64,000 nt of DNA, taken from Lineus longissimus (lineage: Eukaryota; Nemertea; Pilidiophora; Heteronemertea; Lineidae). Shown piece by piece: positions 47,153-61,800 of this stretch. The stretch is taken from assembly GCF_910592395.1 (NCBI RefSeq), contig NC_088323.1, forward strand, positions 2,914,001 to 2,978,000. Reading direction: 5' to 3'. The position numbers and the translations under genes were made by a program. The notes beneath the pieces are model-generated. The model saw only the letters and a program-made list of their open reading frames with translations. It made no database searches and was not told the origin of the DNA. The stretch's first letter is position 1. Every line of letters starts with the position of its first letter.

Positions 47153-50100
47153 TTAGTGCACTCTCTTCTTGTACTTAATGATGGGATTGACTGGAGTGTG
47201 AATCATCGTTGTATAGTTTATCGTCGGGAAATATCCATCGACCAAATCTAATTCGTACGTCCTCAACAGTATTGACCATATAGCTTTGACTTGCACGTAT
47301 GCGAAGGACTCTCCAATGCAGCGGTGTCGCCCAGCGCCAAATGGGATGTATGCAAACTTCTCGCTGTTCGAGACTTCCTCTTCCAAGAACCTGAAACGAA
47401 CGACTGCAATTTGAGAGACAAACTTAACAAAAGTTTACTATCACATTTATATATACTGCAGTCTTTTCCCTGTACCCAGGAACTGGCAGTGGCTCTCGCA
47501 GGGCTAGAAAAATAACACACCCAAGTCTTTCGTTCTCGATAGTGTAACTGACATCAAGCTTGAAAAATCTTTATTCAGTTGAGAACAATACTGGGCGATT
47601 CGCAGAGTAAATTAAGAGGAAACTGGAGACCCCGGAGGAAGGGACTTTCTCTCAGCTGCCACACGAGTGTGCGGGACCAGCAAAAACAAAAGGAAAGATA
47701 CTAACCTGTCAGGGTCCCATTCAACATTCTTGGGCCATATCTCCTCCAGTTTCTGATTTACAGTGGGTGACACACAAATCTGATGCCCTTCTGGGATTGT
47801 GTAGCCGCCAACTTTCTGAAAACAAGAAACAGAAAATATTTCACCTCATTGTATTGAATCCTGCAGCCAATTTACAGTCTGGGATTTTGATAGACTTTGC
47901 ACCTGGTACGGCAAACTAACTGGATCAGGGCTTCCAGTAGATCTCGACAAAATTGGAATTCCAAAGGATGATTTTTGTGCAGCACACTATGCAAAAGATG
48001 TCACCACTGGTCAAAGAGAACCAGACGCTACATGAATCTTCTCACCTGAGGCGTCTTGCACATTCTCATCATGGTCATGATTGGTGGACGGAGGCGCAGT
48101 GTCTCCTTCATGCAGCGCTCAAGGAGGGTGCACTCTTTCAGGGTGCCATACTCGAGAGGGGGCAAGTCCTCTCCACACTTGTGTTTCTGTTCTTCGTAAC
48201 ATTCTTCCTGGAAAGATTTATTCGAACATCTTTAAACCAATAGCAGAACTAATCTTTTTAAACACTTCCATCACAGACCACGTGCACGGCACCCAATCGG
48301 CGAATCGCCTTGCCGTACTAGAGTGGGAAATGAATTTCCGATAACAATAAAACCTACATTTTCTATGGCTCTCTAATCATATTATCTTACCTGAATGTGC
48401 TTATTTTTTGCCAAGTAAAATCCCAACCACGCACTTGTTGTTGATGAGGTGTGCTGGCCCGCCAAGAGGAGACCTATCATCATTCCAGCTATTTCGTCAT
48501 CAGTGAGGTTACGACCACTCCTACGAAAATTGTTGGAACAAGATTAAGGAGTAGAAGTGAGATTACAGACATTTTGCATTATATCTTTAGAAAAACTTTT
48601 AGGCTGCAGTCCAGGCATTGTGCTGAAAATCTCCCATTACATGTACACTATTTATAAACAGTTCTAAACAATTTAAAGTTTATTAGATATTTCACTGGTC
48701 AAGTTGTTTCAATATAAGGGGGTTAAAGTATGCAAGTGTTTTTGTAATGGGCATACACTGAATACACACTGACAGGCAGATGGGTCAATTGTCTGGACTC
48801 TGACCTCTCCAAATCAGGTGATTACATAAGGTGACCACCATGACATGTTGTCTGTTGTGGAAATGATGTCATCCACTCTTTTACATGGGCACTGTGTTCC
48901 CGTCAGCATAAATCATATAACACGGTGTGTAACTTGCTTCGAGCTCAAAGCCAAATGAGGACAAAATTGGAGTCAAAATATTCATAAATAAGAACCTACT
49001 TGTATTTTGAGTCAACTAATGTTTGTAACATATCATCCTGTGGTTCCCCTGCTCGTCTCTTCTTGATCGCCCCGTAAAATATACGTTTAATTTCCCGATT
49101 GGCTGCATCACGTTTTCTGGAGTAAAGAAGCAAATAGTTGGTAACCAAAGGACATTCCTCAAAGATGTGCTGCCCTAATACCTTTTTAAATCGAGGCCTA
49201 CAGAAGAGAGCAAATCATATTTACCTAAAACTGGGCAGAGGTAACCATCCAGGTAACAGCCAGGCAAGAGGAGTGAAACCACCATCAAGATCTGCGTAGA
49301 GCTGGGCAACCTTCTCATCGAGAATAGAACGCACTTCTTTCCCATGGAGACATCTACTGGCAGTCAGGATAATCAACTCTGAGACAGCCTCAAATAGATC
49401 TGAAGGAGGAGAACAATGATTGGAGACAAATTCAACAATGCTGAAAAACAACATCAAACAAGGCGGTTAAATTGGTTGACCATAAACACAGATAAGGCAA
49501 ATCTGGTGGGGTATCAACCAGGGTGAATCCTGCCAAAAGCTATGATATCATGAAAAATCTGATACATACTAGCCTGACCCTCATCCCCCCATCTCTTGAA
49601 GTATTCTATCGTCTCCTCTTCTATCATCGGTATGTGATCTCTGAACCTTGCTATATTTAGACCTGTCTTAAACATTTTTTTCTGCTCTAAGAATACCTGA
49701 AATAAAAGGAAAGACAGTATTTACAATCACAAACCGTTGCACGCAGGCACTCCCTATTCAAGAACACCCTTGAGACTGTGGACCTACCAACCTGTATTTT
49801 TTGAATGGATACAGCAGTTTTTAGTGCCAATGGGGAATGTAGACTTGGATTGGAGAGGATAAACACAAGTCCAAGAGTTCATGATCAGCAAACAAGTTTC
49901 ATACAGTCTGAAGATATTGTTTTTTTCTTGTTTTGGCATGCATATGACAAAAATGAAGATTTTCCGTTGCTATAATGCTTTTAGTTTGTGGTCCTGTGCG
50001 CAATAACTTACTGCATTGGGACAGTCATACGCCACTCCTTTTCCAAACACGGGAGTCGTAAGACGACTGTAGACCTCCTCTGCATTTAGATTCTCGTTCC

Positions 50101-50975
50101 TGCTGTTGAAGAAGAGGGCGCTGGACTCTGAGCCAATCAGATAGGTGAATGTCTTGCCGACCATTGTGAAGCTGAATACGGGACCATACTGGAAAAAAAA
50201 CATTTTCAACTATGCAGTCCAGACAGGAGGCCAAAACATTTTATTTCTGTCTTGAGTAGACTTGTCAGGATTAGTGTAAGTTTCTGAGCAGATTCTCTCA
50301 GCAAAGAAAAGGGTTGTTGTGATATCTTTCGGTTCAAGGATGACAAAGATGATCAAGACATATACCTTTTTCTTCGCTTCCATTAAGAAGTCTATTGGTG
50401 CCATTCCAAATGTGATGGCATGTCCAAGGAATGGAATGGTGTGTGGAATGACTGGAGGCAAATTTTCCTGAAACAAAAAATGGTTCAATTGACCAACACG
50501 GCAATGCACAGCTCTCCAATTCGGCCGAATCAGTTCACATCTCAAATATTTAATAGGTCGGTTTTGGTCATAAGGTCCACCCGGGACGACCAGACCCCCG
50601 AAACTCACACGGGTAGCAGGCCTTTGTCTGTGAGGGGTCATTCATTCACATGCTCAGGCTCAGTCTTCATGCTCAGTCCGAGTCAGTTTTTGATTCAACA
50701 GAACAGAGAGCAGTCTCTACTCGACACAGTCCCAGCACAGGACTGACTTAGCATGCTGGGCCATACTTTATAGTAAAGTTATAACAGCTATACTGTGACC
50801 GTGCTCTAGCAAATACCCTTACCTCAGCCTCCTTTCTGAAGAGTAACTTTTTGAAAGCATATGAAACAATCAGACAAAATAATGTTGAGACCAAAATTTG
50901 AGTTGCAGAAGAGCTGGTCCTTATTTGATCCAGTGCACTCCCGAAAAGCGTTGCACTTTGTTCCAGTATAGCCAT
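47153..50975 (-). CDS. CYP51A1: Lanosterol 14-alpha-demethylase (CYP51)
   Basis: ER-anchored cytochrome P450 of sterol biosynthesis; removes the 14-alpha-methyl group of lanosterol or related sterols. Ten minus-strand exons: 50975-50823, 50467-50366, 50188-50012, 49696-49570, 49399-49225, 49116-49000, 48520-48391, 48207-48046, 47815-47706 and 47390-47153. Their lengths sum to 1,491 bases, 496 aa, with every junction in phase. Exon 1 has ATG (51 codons) and the membrane anchor [14 protein letters not shown]. Then come [22 protein letters not shown] (from 86), [10 protein letters not shown], the I-helix AGQHTSST (304-311), the K-helix ETLRLRPP (362-369), [18 protein letters not shown] and the haem loop [10 protein letters not shown] with Cys442. 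All hallmark residues are intact. The family is normally strictly conserved in function, and this copy looks fully active. Confidence 0.97.
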
Positions 50976-52919
50976 TTCGGATCTTGATGATATAGTAAAG
51001 CAATGGGTGCTAAATCGGAGGGATGACAAGCTTTTGTTTTGGAGAAAACAGCAGATGAATTTGCTGTCCAAAATGCCAAAAATCAAGTGGAGAAATTGTT
51101 CTGATGGACGGTTTGCACAAGGGATTTCCCCGTATGTTTACTCAAATACATTTAGTTCGAAATTTGTGTCGTATGTATCTCAATTTTCATTGGCATTACA
51201 AGTACAAAAGAAGCAAATGATTAGTAATGTCGAAGAAAATGGGAAGTTTATGTCATAAAAATGCGTCTAAAACAACTTTTATATTCGTGATTTTATGCGA
51301 AGGGATCGCGCACCATAGTGATAAGTCTGGGAAACCCCACTTTTGATTGGATAACGTTTGTAGCCATATGTTAGGATTCCCCATGGGAGCACACGTGCTC
51401 GGTTCGTGGAATATAAACAAATCAATGGCCGTGGGTAAGTCACTTGGCCAAGTAGACACCTATTGGACAAGTCGATCACTTGACGGTCTCCTTTCTCCTG
51501 ATATGTGTGTCTCATGGATTGATGCAGTCTGACCATTGCCAAGTCACCAGTTGTCGATCTGTCACGGATTTGTGTCAGTCGTATGTGGCCTTGGGCAAAC
51601 TCATATGTGTTTATGTGTGTGTGGCCGCAATCTTGACACTAGAGGCGCTGATTTCATTACTTACAATGCCTCTTGAACATTGTGGCCGCCACCATCTTGA
51701 AAAAAGCAGTACCGCGGATGTAGATCAGGAAAGAAGCTATCTTATTGCTGTGAGGCTATCGCATCACCACAAAGTCCGCGATGCCCTACGCTGCACTTGT
51801 AATTCTCCATACAATCACCTTAAAATCCACTAGCAAGTGTCAAATTTTATCTATAAAGATCATATTTTGTAGTTTATTAATAAAAAAAACGTTTTATGAG
51901 AGAAAGTATCACTCATTCGGCCTGAATATGATTTACAGTCTGAACTGGCGACACAGTTTATTTTACACGGAGGATTGTCAAAACCCTAAATCTCAGGGTG
52001 CTAACATCCAAGATGGCGGCAATTGATCAATTCCAGTGTCTGAATTTTTTTATTTCGGCACTGGGGCGAGTTCTGTGTGGCAGATGTTCAAGTCGCTTAA
52101 TTGTACCTGTCTTGTGAATGTGTTCTGCTGGCACGGTCAATACATTATCCGTCATGGGTAGGCCTACAATGGATGCAATTCACCTAATGGATGTGTCCAT
52201 GGACAAGTCACTTGCATTTGTTCTCTGATCAGGAAAACTCCCCCCCCCCCCCCGATTTCACCCAACCCCTGTCCCTGCGATACCCATCACGTACATGCCC
52301 GTTCTGGCCAAGTGCCAGAGAATGTACAGATGACATTGACCCCATGGCTGTCAGATTTTGGGTCAAAATATTTATGTTGTATCCGGTTAATTGCCATGAA
52401 GTGCTGTGATAATTAAGTACGATGGAAAAAGATTTCAATAGGGGTTGCCTTGTACATACTAGGATAGTACGATTTATTGCTATTATTCAGAAGGACCAGA
52501 TGCCCCAACCCCCTTCAATCTGATACCCACAAGGAAGTCCTGCGTGCGCGTTGCAATTTCCTTAGGGGAGGGGGCTGGGGGTAGTTTTAAATCAAAAACT
52601 TCATATAAAATTCCCCAGAAGATGAAAAAAATCGATTTGTGCGACCAAAAGGTTGAATTTTTTCCTTCATATCTTGGAGGTGGGGTCTTTCCAACTGATA
52701 ATAGCAGGCACCCTTAGCTTTGCTGTAAAACATAATTTGATTAAATGAACATTAATGGTAATATTTCTAGTTTTCGTTCCAGTCAATAAAGCTTCAATAT
52801 GTCTTGCGTTACATTTGAGCAAATTGTCCATTAAATCACCGTCATCTAGCAAGATAAGAGTTAAGCGGATGAACGCTGTCATTCTTACGAGACAAAGGTT
52901 TATCCTTCTTAATCGCAGA
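50976..52919. other. CYP51 upstream region and spacer
   Basis: It starts with the CYP51 promoter/5' region. It holds the inverted copy of the 27-base string at 51629-51655, a poly-C run at 52240-52253 and several short open frames without motifs. No further gene is supported. Confidence 0.4.
51629..51655 (-). repeat. 27-base string, inverted copy of 44332
   Basis: Exact reverse complement of 44332-44358. Neither flank extends the match noticeably. Confidence 0.7.
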
Positions 52920-52929
52920 CGATAGCGCG

Positions 52930-52942
52930 GTTGCCTAGAAAC
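52930..52942 (+). promoter_or_regulatory. X-box-like RFX-binding motif
   Basis: GTTGCCTAGAAAC fits the RFX half-sites RYYNYY and RRNRAC with a one-base spacer. X-boxes are typical of ciliary gene promoters. The region downstream is GC-richer than its surroundings and includes a possible first exon ending at 53165 (GTCAG|GTAAGA). The downstream gene is unidentified; the Arx-like gene starts about 1.5 kb further on. Confidence 0.4.
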
Positions 52943-52999
52943 TGCGAACTTGAACGGTTTCCCGGACCACCGACGGATGCAAGCGGATCAAAAAGAAAC

Positions 53000-53165
53000 T
53001 TGGGCGCGGTGCATGACGGGAGGACGGCATTTTTGGGCTTCCCACTTTGCGTTTGAGTGACAGTAAGATTGGAGTGTATCATGCGGTTGTGGGATTTCTG
53101 GAGCGGGGGGGGGGGGGGACTATACTGCTACGAAATAAAGGCGGCAACAGGACTTTGAAAGTCAG
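53000..53165 (+). other. Possible orphan 5' exon
   Basis: A strong splice donor (AAGTCAG|GTAAGA) ends a GC-richer stretch downstream of the X-box-like motif. No long open frame is present, so any exon would be mainly 5' UTR. A 14-base G run (53105-53118) lies inside. The exon start is not defined; 53000 is nominal. Confidence 0.25.
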
Positions 53166-54641
53166 GTAAGAATCCTCGATGAACCGTTCGTAGGCGAATC
53201 TAGCGATAGAGGTTCTTCTCTGAAGTAACATGATGACGTTGCCAATTGTTTTGCACTGCCATATTGGCCGTCACACGTGGTCACGACTTCTACTTACGCA
53301 TGTTTCCGAGAGTAAGTATGTATCGAGTGAAATGGCCTGATATTGTATGGTGCCTTGAACTAGATAAGTTGTATATATTGCTTCTATATTGCTAGTCTTC
53401 ATCCATTCGTTATACCATACCAATAGCAAAATTATTGTCCTGAGCACGTTTTTGCATTACACCATTATTGAATACTCGAAATTCAAAATTGGAAATAAAC
53501 TAACGTACGATGTCGTATAAGGCTATAAATTATGTCTGCGTCCTTTTCACGACTCCATGATTTCCGGCTTGAGTGTACTTGCGATTTATATTGCGACTGA
53601 CTTTCAAACCCCTCTGATCGCCACAAGATAGAGTAACTCTTATATTCCATAGCACCCAACGCAGAATAGGGTGCCAAAGCTGCACCTTGGGGTGCTCCGA
53701 AAGGTGCCATTGTACGGCTGAAGAACTCTTTCTGGCACCCCCGTTCCTGTTCTTACAGTGTGTGCTGGCACCCCTGTTCTTACGGTGTGTCAGTGCACGA
53801 TTGACACCTATCGAGGAGGATTGGAGAAACGTTCAGAATCGGAAACTCTCAAAAACGTTACACCGGTCCCCATGTAAACCTGCCTTCTTTTTCCGCGCTC
53901 ACTTGGTTAATAGGGCGTTGTTCAATGAAACATTAACCATTTACTTATATGACTGATCATCTGAAAGGCGCATTAGCACTTTTGTAGTTTCGCGAACTAT
54001 CTTTTTTTCGCGACAATTTGTGGACTCGGAACCTGCAGGCTCCGAACTGCGCTGGTAGAAGCAATATGGATTTTTGAAGCCAAGTTGTTATATAAGCCGA
54101 CCATACTTCTTTGGATATTTGGGCAATGAGGCAGACTGTGGAAAAATAACAATGTGGGTGCAGCGTGTGGTTTCATTTGCATTGTAGAAAATCCCCGCTA
54201 AACGCCATCGTATTTATCGTATAGTCATTGTTGTGGAAGTCTATCAAAGCTCGAACATCGGCCCTGGTGTAATGTATCCAAGCATTACATTTGATAGGAT
54301 TCGCCGTACTGAACGAGGTTGACTTTGCCGGCAGACGAGAAGTTGGAAGCCATACAACAGTCCCGCACTGATTAGATTTGTAGAAGAGAGAAGGTCAATA
54401 TTGGCCCAGGCGCAAAATAAAGGCGCTTTCCCATTGGTGGAAAATATCTATGATTAAAAGCGAAGCCGCAAAAGTTTGTTATGCTTTCTATATCAAATCA
54501 TGGTACCATCCTTTACTGTTAATCGAGTCTGGACCAATTGTTAGTCTGTAGCCGTATCACTTCTTAAAGAAAAGACACCAAATTAGCGTCTTTGCGTTAA
54601 AGCGGCGCAAATTGCATTAAAGTGTGAAAGCGTCGAAAACA
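53166..54641. other. Spacer upstream of the homeobox gene
   Basis: It contains a short imperfect tandem at about 53732-53790 (a 'tggcacccc(c/t)gttc' word followed by 'ttac(a/g)gtgtgt', twice). No coding exon was recognised. The proximal promoter of the homeobox gene should be at the right end. Confidence 0.35.
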
Positions 54642-57373
<2,732 letters not shown>

Positions 57374-58818
57374 AAGCAGCGACGGAGTCATATTATGTAA
57401 AGGAAAGAAAGTGGTCTTCTTCAAGATATCCATGGGATAAGGATTCCACAGAAGAATCTAACACTTACTCCTCTATCACACTGGTCCACTCCATTCAGCC
57501 TTATGTTGGCAAGAAGTTGCACGTGACATACCCGTGTGAATACAATGTAAGTTCCGTTAACCTTGCTTGTATAACATTATAACTTCTCATGTTACTCGCG
57601 ACGTAAATAGCATATTGAAACCTCTATGGTGGTGTTTTGAACAACCAGGACCTAATCATTTTAGAAAGTTTTAAGAAGAAGAACAGCAGCTCGAGTGCCC
57701 TACAGCGATGTACATGTGTGGACTAATTTTCCTTTTTTTAATTTGTACTTATTTTAGCTCAGAAACAATGGCCACCTATAATTTCTTCACGACTTTAACT
57801 GTCTGATTGGATTTAGTGATGGTTTACATGATATTGTATGAATAAATTGTTTATGTTCGTACGGTAAATTTTGGTTTCATTTACTTGTTTGGGTAGTTGT
57901 AAATCACGTTGGGTAGCTCTAAATGAAAGCGACCTTATGATTGGCTGGCATCCCCATTTCGTTGTGGTTGTATCGATATTGTATTGATATTGTACAAACC
58001 TCGGGAAGAATTGGCTTGCGCAGTGGTATTCTGGGCGACGACGAAGCCGGTCCACGGCGTCCGGAGTAGGCTGATTTCCTGATGATAAACGCCGATCCTG
58101 GTATCAACTTACCACGTGTCTCAAGGACCTTCTCACGCCCATCTGGAAGTTGCAACAGCCCTCTTTGCAAATTTGAGACTCGGGAAAATAATAGGTCGTT
58201 TTACATTCGAAACTACTCATCCAGAGCAGATTAAAATGATATTCCCATAACCATTTAAACATTTTCCTTTTGTGTAGAATTCTAAAGCTTGACCCAGTTT
58301 TTGTCGAAATACATTGGTATCAAATAAATTGGTATCAATGTACAATTATGGCCAATCCATGGTCGTGGACGAGAAAAATGATTTGCTTGAGGTCGAATGG
58401 TTGACGGCGAAATGAGGAATCATACTTAAGGAAATTGGCTTTCATCGATTTGGTGATTGGAGAAGCTGAATTATGCCTAAGGATCCTGCAGAATTCGTTT
58501 GAATGTTTTGTAGAGAGTTCATTTTTACTTCATTTTAGCGGGTTTAACAGTCGCCATTGTAACCCAACGGATTCTATATGCACCTCGTGCCGTGGTACCG
58601 AACTCACAACCGAATTCGCGGTGCGGATGGCCGATTTTACAATCAGCCTGTGGCCAATCCAGTTTTGTTGGAAGACAATTATATCAAATTGGTGCTGTTC
58701 ATCTAGCTGACCTCTCACTGAACCGAACAAGGCCGCTGGAATAAGTCGGCGGGTCAGTTTGTCAATTTTGTGTTGCTCCAAAGATTGTGCAAAAAAGCAT
58801 TTGCGGGAACTTGTCATA
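57374..58818. other. 3' UTR and intergenic spacer before the SLC5 gene
   Basis: It holds the 3' UTR of the homeobox gene up to an AATAAA at 57841-57846, then the upstream region of the SLC5 transporter. The frame of the SLC5 first exon stays open for 20 codons before its ATG but contains no ATG. No other feature was seen. Confidence 0.45.
57841..57846 (+). promoter_or_regulatory. Candidate polyadenylation signal of the homeobox gene
   Basis: AATAAA about 470 bases past the stop codon of the Arx-like gene, in AT-rich sequence. Confidence 0.45.
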
Positions 58819-61800
58819 ATGGCGCTTGAGGGCCCAAGACCCACTTTCTCCCCTTGGGACTATGTAGTCTTCTCAATCATGCTGGTCATCTCGGCAGCGA
58901 TTGGCATCTTCTTCGGCTGTACTGGAGGCAAACAGAGGACCACCAAGGAGTTTCTCATGGCCGATCGTCAGATGGGCATTGCCCCTGTCGCCCTGTCCCT
59001 GTTGGCCAGTTTCATGTCGGCCATTACCCTCCTGGGAACACCCTCGGAGATTTACGTGCACGGGACTCAGTACTTATGGATCGTCGTGTCGTATATTCCG
59101 GTGGTCACTGCGTCGGCGTATATCTTCCTGCCAATACTTTTTAAACTGAAACTTACGAGTGCTTACGAGGTAGGTGAAATTATCTTCTTGGGACCCTGGA
59201 ACGCTTTGCAAGAATATTAAAAGTAGCTCGGAACGAGTAAGAGATTAAGTAATAGCAATTTGCGGCCACTGGAAGCCACTAGTTATACATGCTCGATCGT
59301 ATCTGGCTACAGGATAGATGAGGAACGAATCTAATTTCAGCAGGCGGGCCTGCCTGCTATAATAAGCTTACATGAAGATTTCATTTATGAAACATAAACA
59401 TTTAAATGGATGTTTGCAACCATCTTCCTTTTTGACTTTTCAAAGTGGAGCTCATTGACGACCTTTTCCATGTTATTGCCAACTTGCCCAAAAGTGTCCC
59501 TCGTTTCATTTCACAGTATCTCGAACTTCGTTTTCACCGATCTCTGAGAGTCCTTGGAGCAAGTTTCTTCATTCTGCAGATGGTATGTAGGCGTCGTCTT
59601 CTACAACCCACTTAGATCTCATACCACCTCATTTTATCTTCGCTATTGAATTTCAACTTTTAGATATTATAATCATTCGGTAGAATATTTGTTTGTAAAC
59701 CTTTCTGGCAGTTAAATTGTTGAGAAACAATTTGATAACCTACATCATGTTGATGGTGATGACCTTTGGTACCTAATTACACCTCCATATAACAATATTT
59801 CCATTTCAGACAATTTACATGGCAATTGTGGTATATGCACCGTCACTGGCACTAAACGCAGGTATATAGCCATTATCAAAACTCATCATCAGATTCTCGG
59901 TAGGCCTAGTAAACTACTTATATCGGGTTGCCCAAATAAAGCATTCGTGTACATATGCATTTTCATAAACACCCGAAATGTTAACGAACAACCACAAAAT
60001 GTTTCATCGGTTCCATTAGGAAATGAAATACACTCTGTTGTCAAAATGGTAGTTACAATTCAGTTTGTGCAACTGAGCAATGGATTTATGAGGGGTATCA
60101 CCTTGAAATGGCCCCCCGATACTGTAAATGATATATTATGCATAAAACTAAGAATTATTATCATTTTTTGATAAAACCAACTACTTGTGGATGTCAGCAG
60201 AAACAGACAGCGACCAATCTGTCATTCTGATGGCATTTCTGCCCAACTGGAAGTATAAGCGGAGGGCCCATTTGACTCTTTTTTCGTTGCAGTTACTGGT
60301 CTGAATATCTGGGCCTCAGTCTTTTCCATAGGGCTTGTCTGCACCTTCTACACAACTATCGTAAGTGACGTTGTACCTTGTACATACCACAAAGAGATAA
60401 CGGATGTAAAGGGTTCGCTGGGAGCACGAACTGGTACTGATTGCGTTCCCATTCATGCACCAGAAGGCTCTTGACACTTGTTTTGCATTCAATTCTGGAT
60501 TTTAAGGAAACCTAAATGTCCCTCAAATTTATTGCTGATATACATTTCAGGGCGGCATGAAAGCCGTAATGTGGACAGACGTCTTCCAGATCGGTATGAT
60601 GTTCGCGGGACTTCTGACCGTCCTTATCCAAGGGAGTATCATGCTAGGCGGCTTTGGCGAGATCTGGCGGATAAATCAGGAAGGACAGAGGATAGAGTTT
60701 TTCAAGTAGGTGGTCGAAAGCAATGCGTCACGTGAAGTTGCAAAGATGAAGAGGACAGCACCTCTGTTAATATATTCCTCTGTAAAAATATTTCCTTCAC
60801 AAGCCTATTGATGGCGAATAAAAATAGAAGCAATCAGAAGAAACAAGTTATACAGAATTAGAATCTCTGCATGACGGCCCTTCATGTCGTTTCAGTTTCG
60901 ACCCTGACCCAACTGCTCGCCACACGGTATGGAGCATGACCATCGGAGGCTACTTTACCTGGGTGGCCATCTACGGTGTGAACCAGGCGCAGGTACAAAG
61001 GGCCCTCACAGTGCCTAAACTCAGGGATGCCCAAATGTAAGCTTTCATCTCCTTCTTCGTCTATTCTTCTTTTTGAAAATAAAACTCTGTTTTGTCAAAC
61101 GTGATCTGTTTTATTTGTTCAAATGTCGGCGATCTTTGGTAATATAATACTGGCTCGTAATCTCTTGAAAAACAAATAATTGCTGCAAACATGGAACTTT
61201 TAAAAAAGTCTAGATTTGGAAGATAATCGCCAGAAATTGGGAAAAAGACTATTTCCACGTGACGACTGGCGACACATATCACCACACTGTCTCCTGTTCC
61301 AGTGCCATGTGGATCAACCTTCCAGGTCTGTCCCTCCTTGCCATACTGACATCAATGGCCGGCATGGTCATGTACGCAAACTATAAAGATTGCGACCCTA
61401 AGCGGAATGGAGATATATTCTCTGACGATCAGGTGAGCCTCCTGCAACTCTCACATTTAGGTTCATCACAGACCGTGAGTGATGGGGCCAAATAACAATT
61501 TAGCGGTAACGTTTTCTGAGTTTATACGAGTGTCGCGTAATGGTGTTACAAACTTGATGACAACGCAGACCATCGTACTTCGTCGTTCGTAGGGTTGCGA
61601 AACCAGCCTATTTCCCATCTTTGGCATGCCTCTTTCTTAACGAAGACTGACCATTCAGGCCCATCGTGAACCCTCGACGATGCGCTTGTTTTACACCTTT
61701 TCAGCTATTGCCACTCTTCGTGATGGAGCACTTGAGCTTCCTGCCTGGCATTCCGGGACTCTTCGTTGCCTGCATCTTCAGCGGTGCCCTCAGTACCGTT

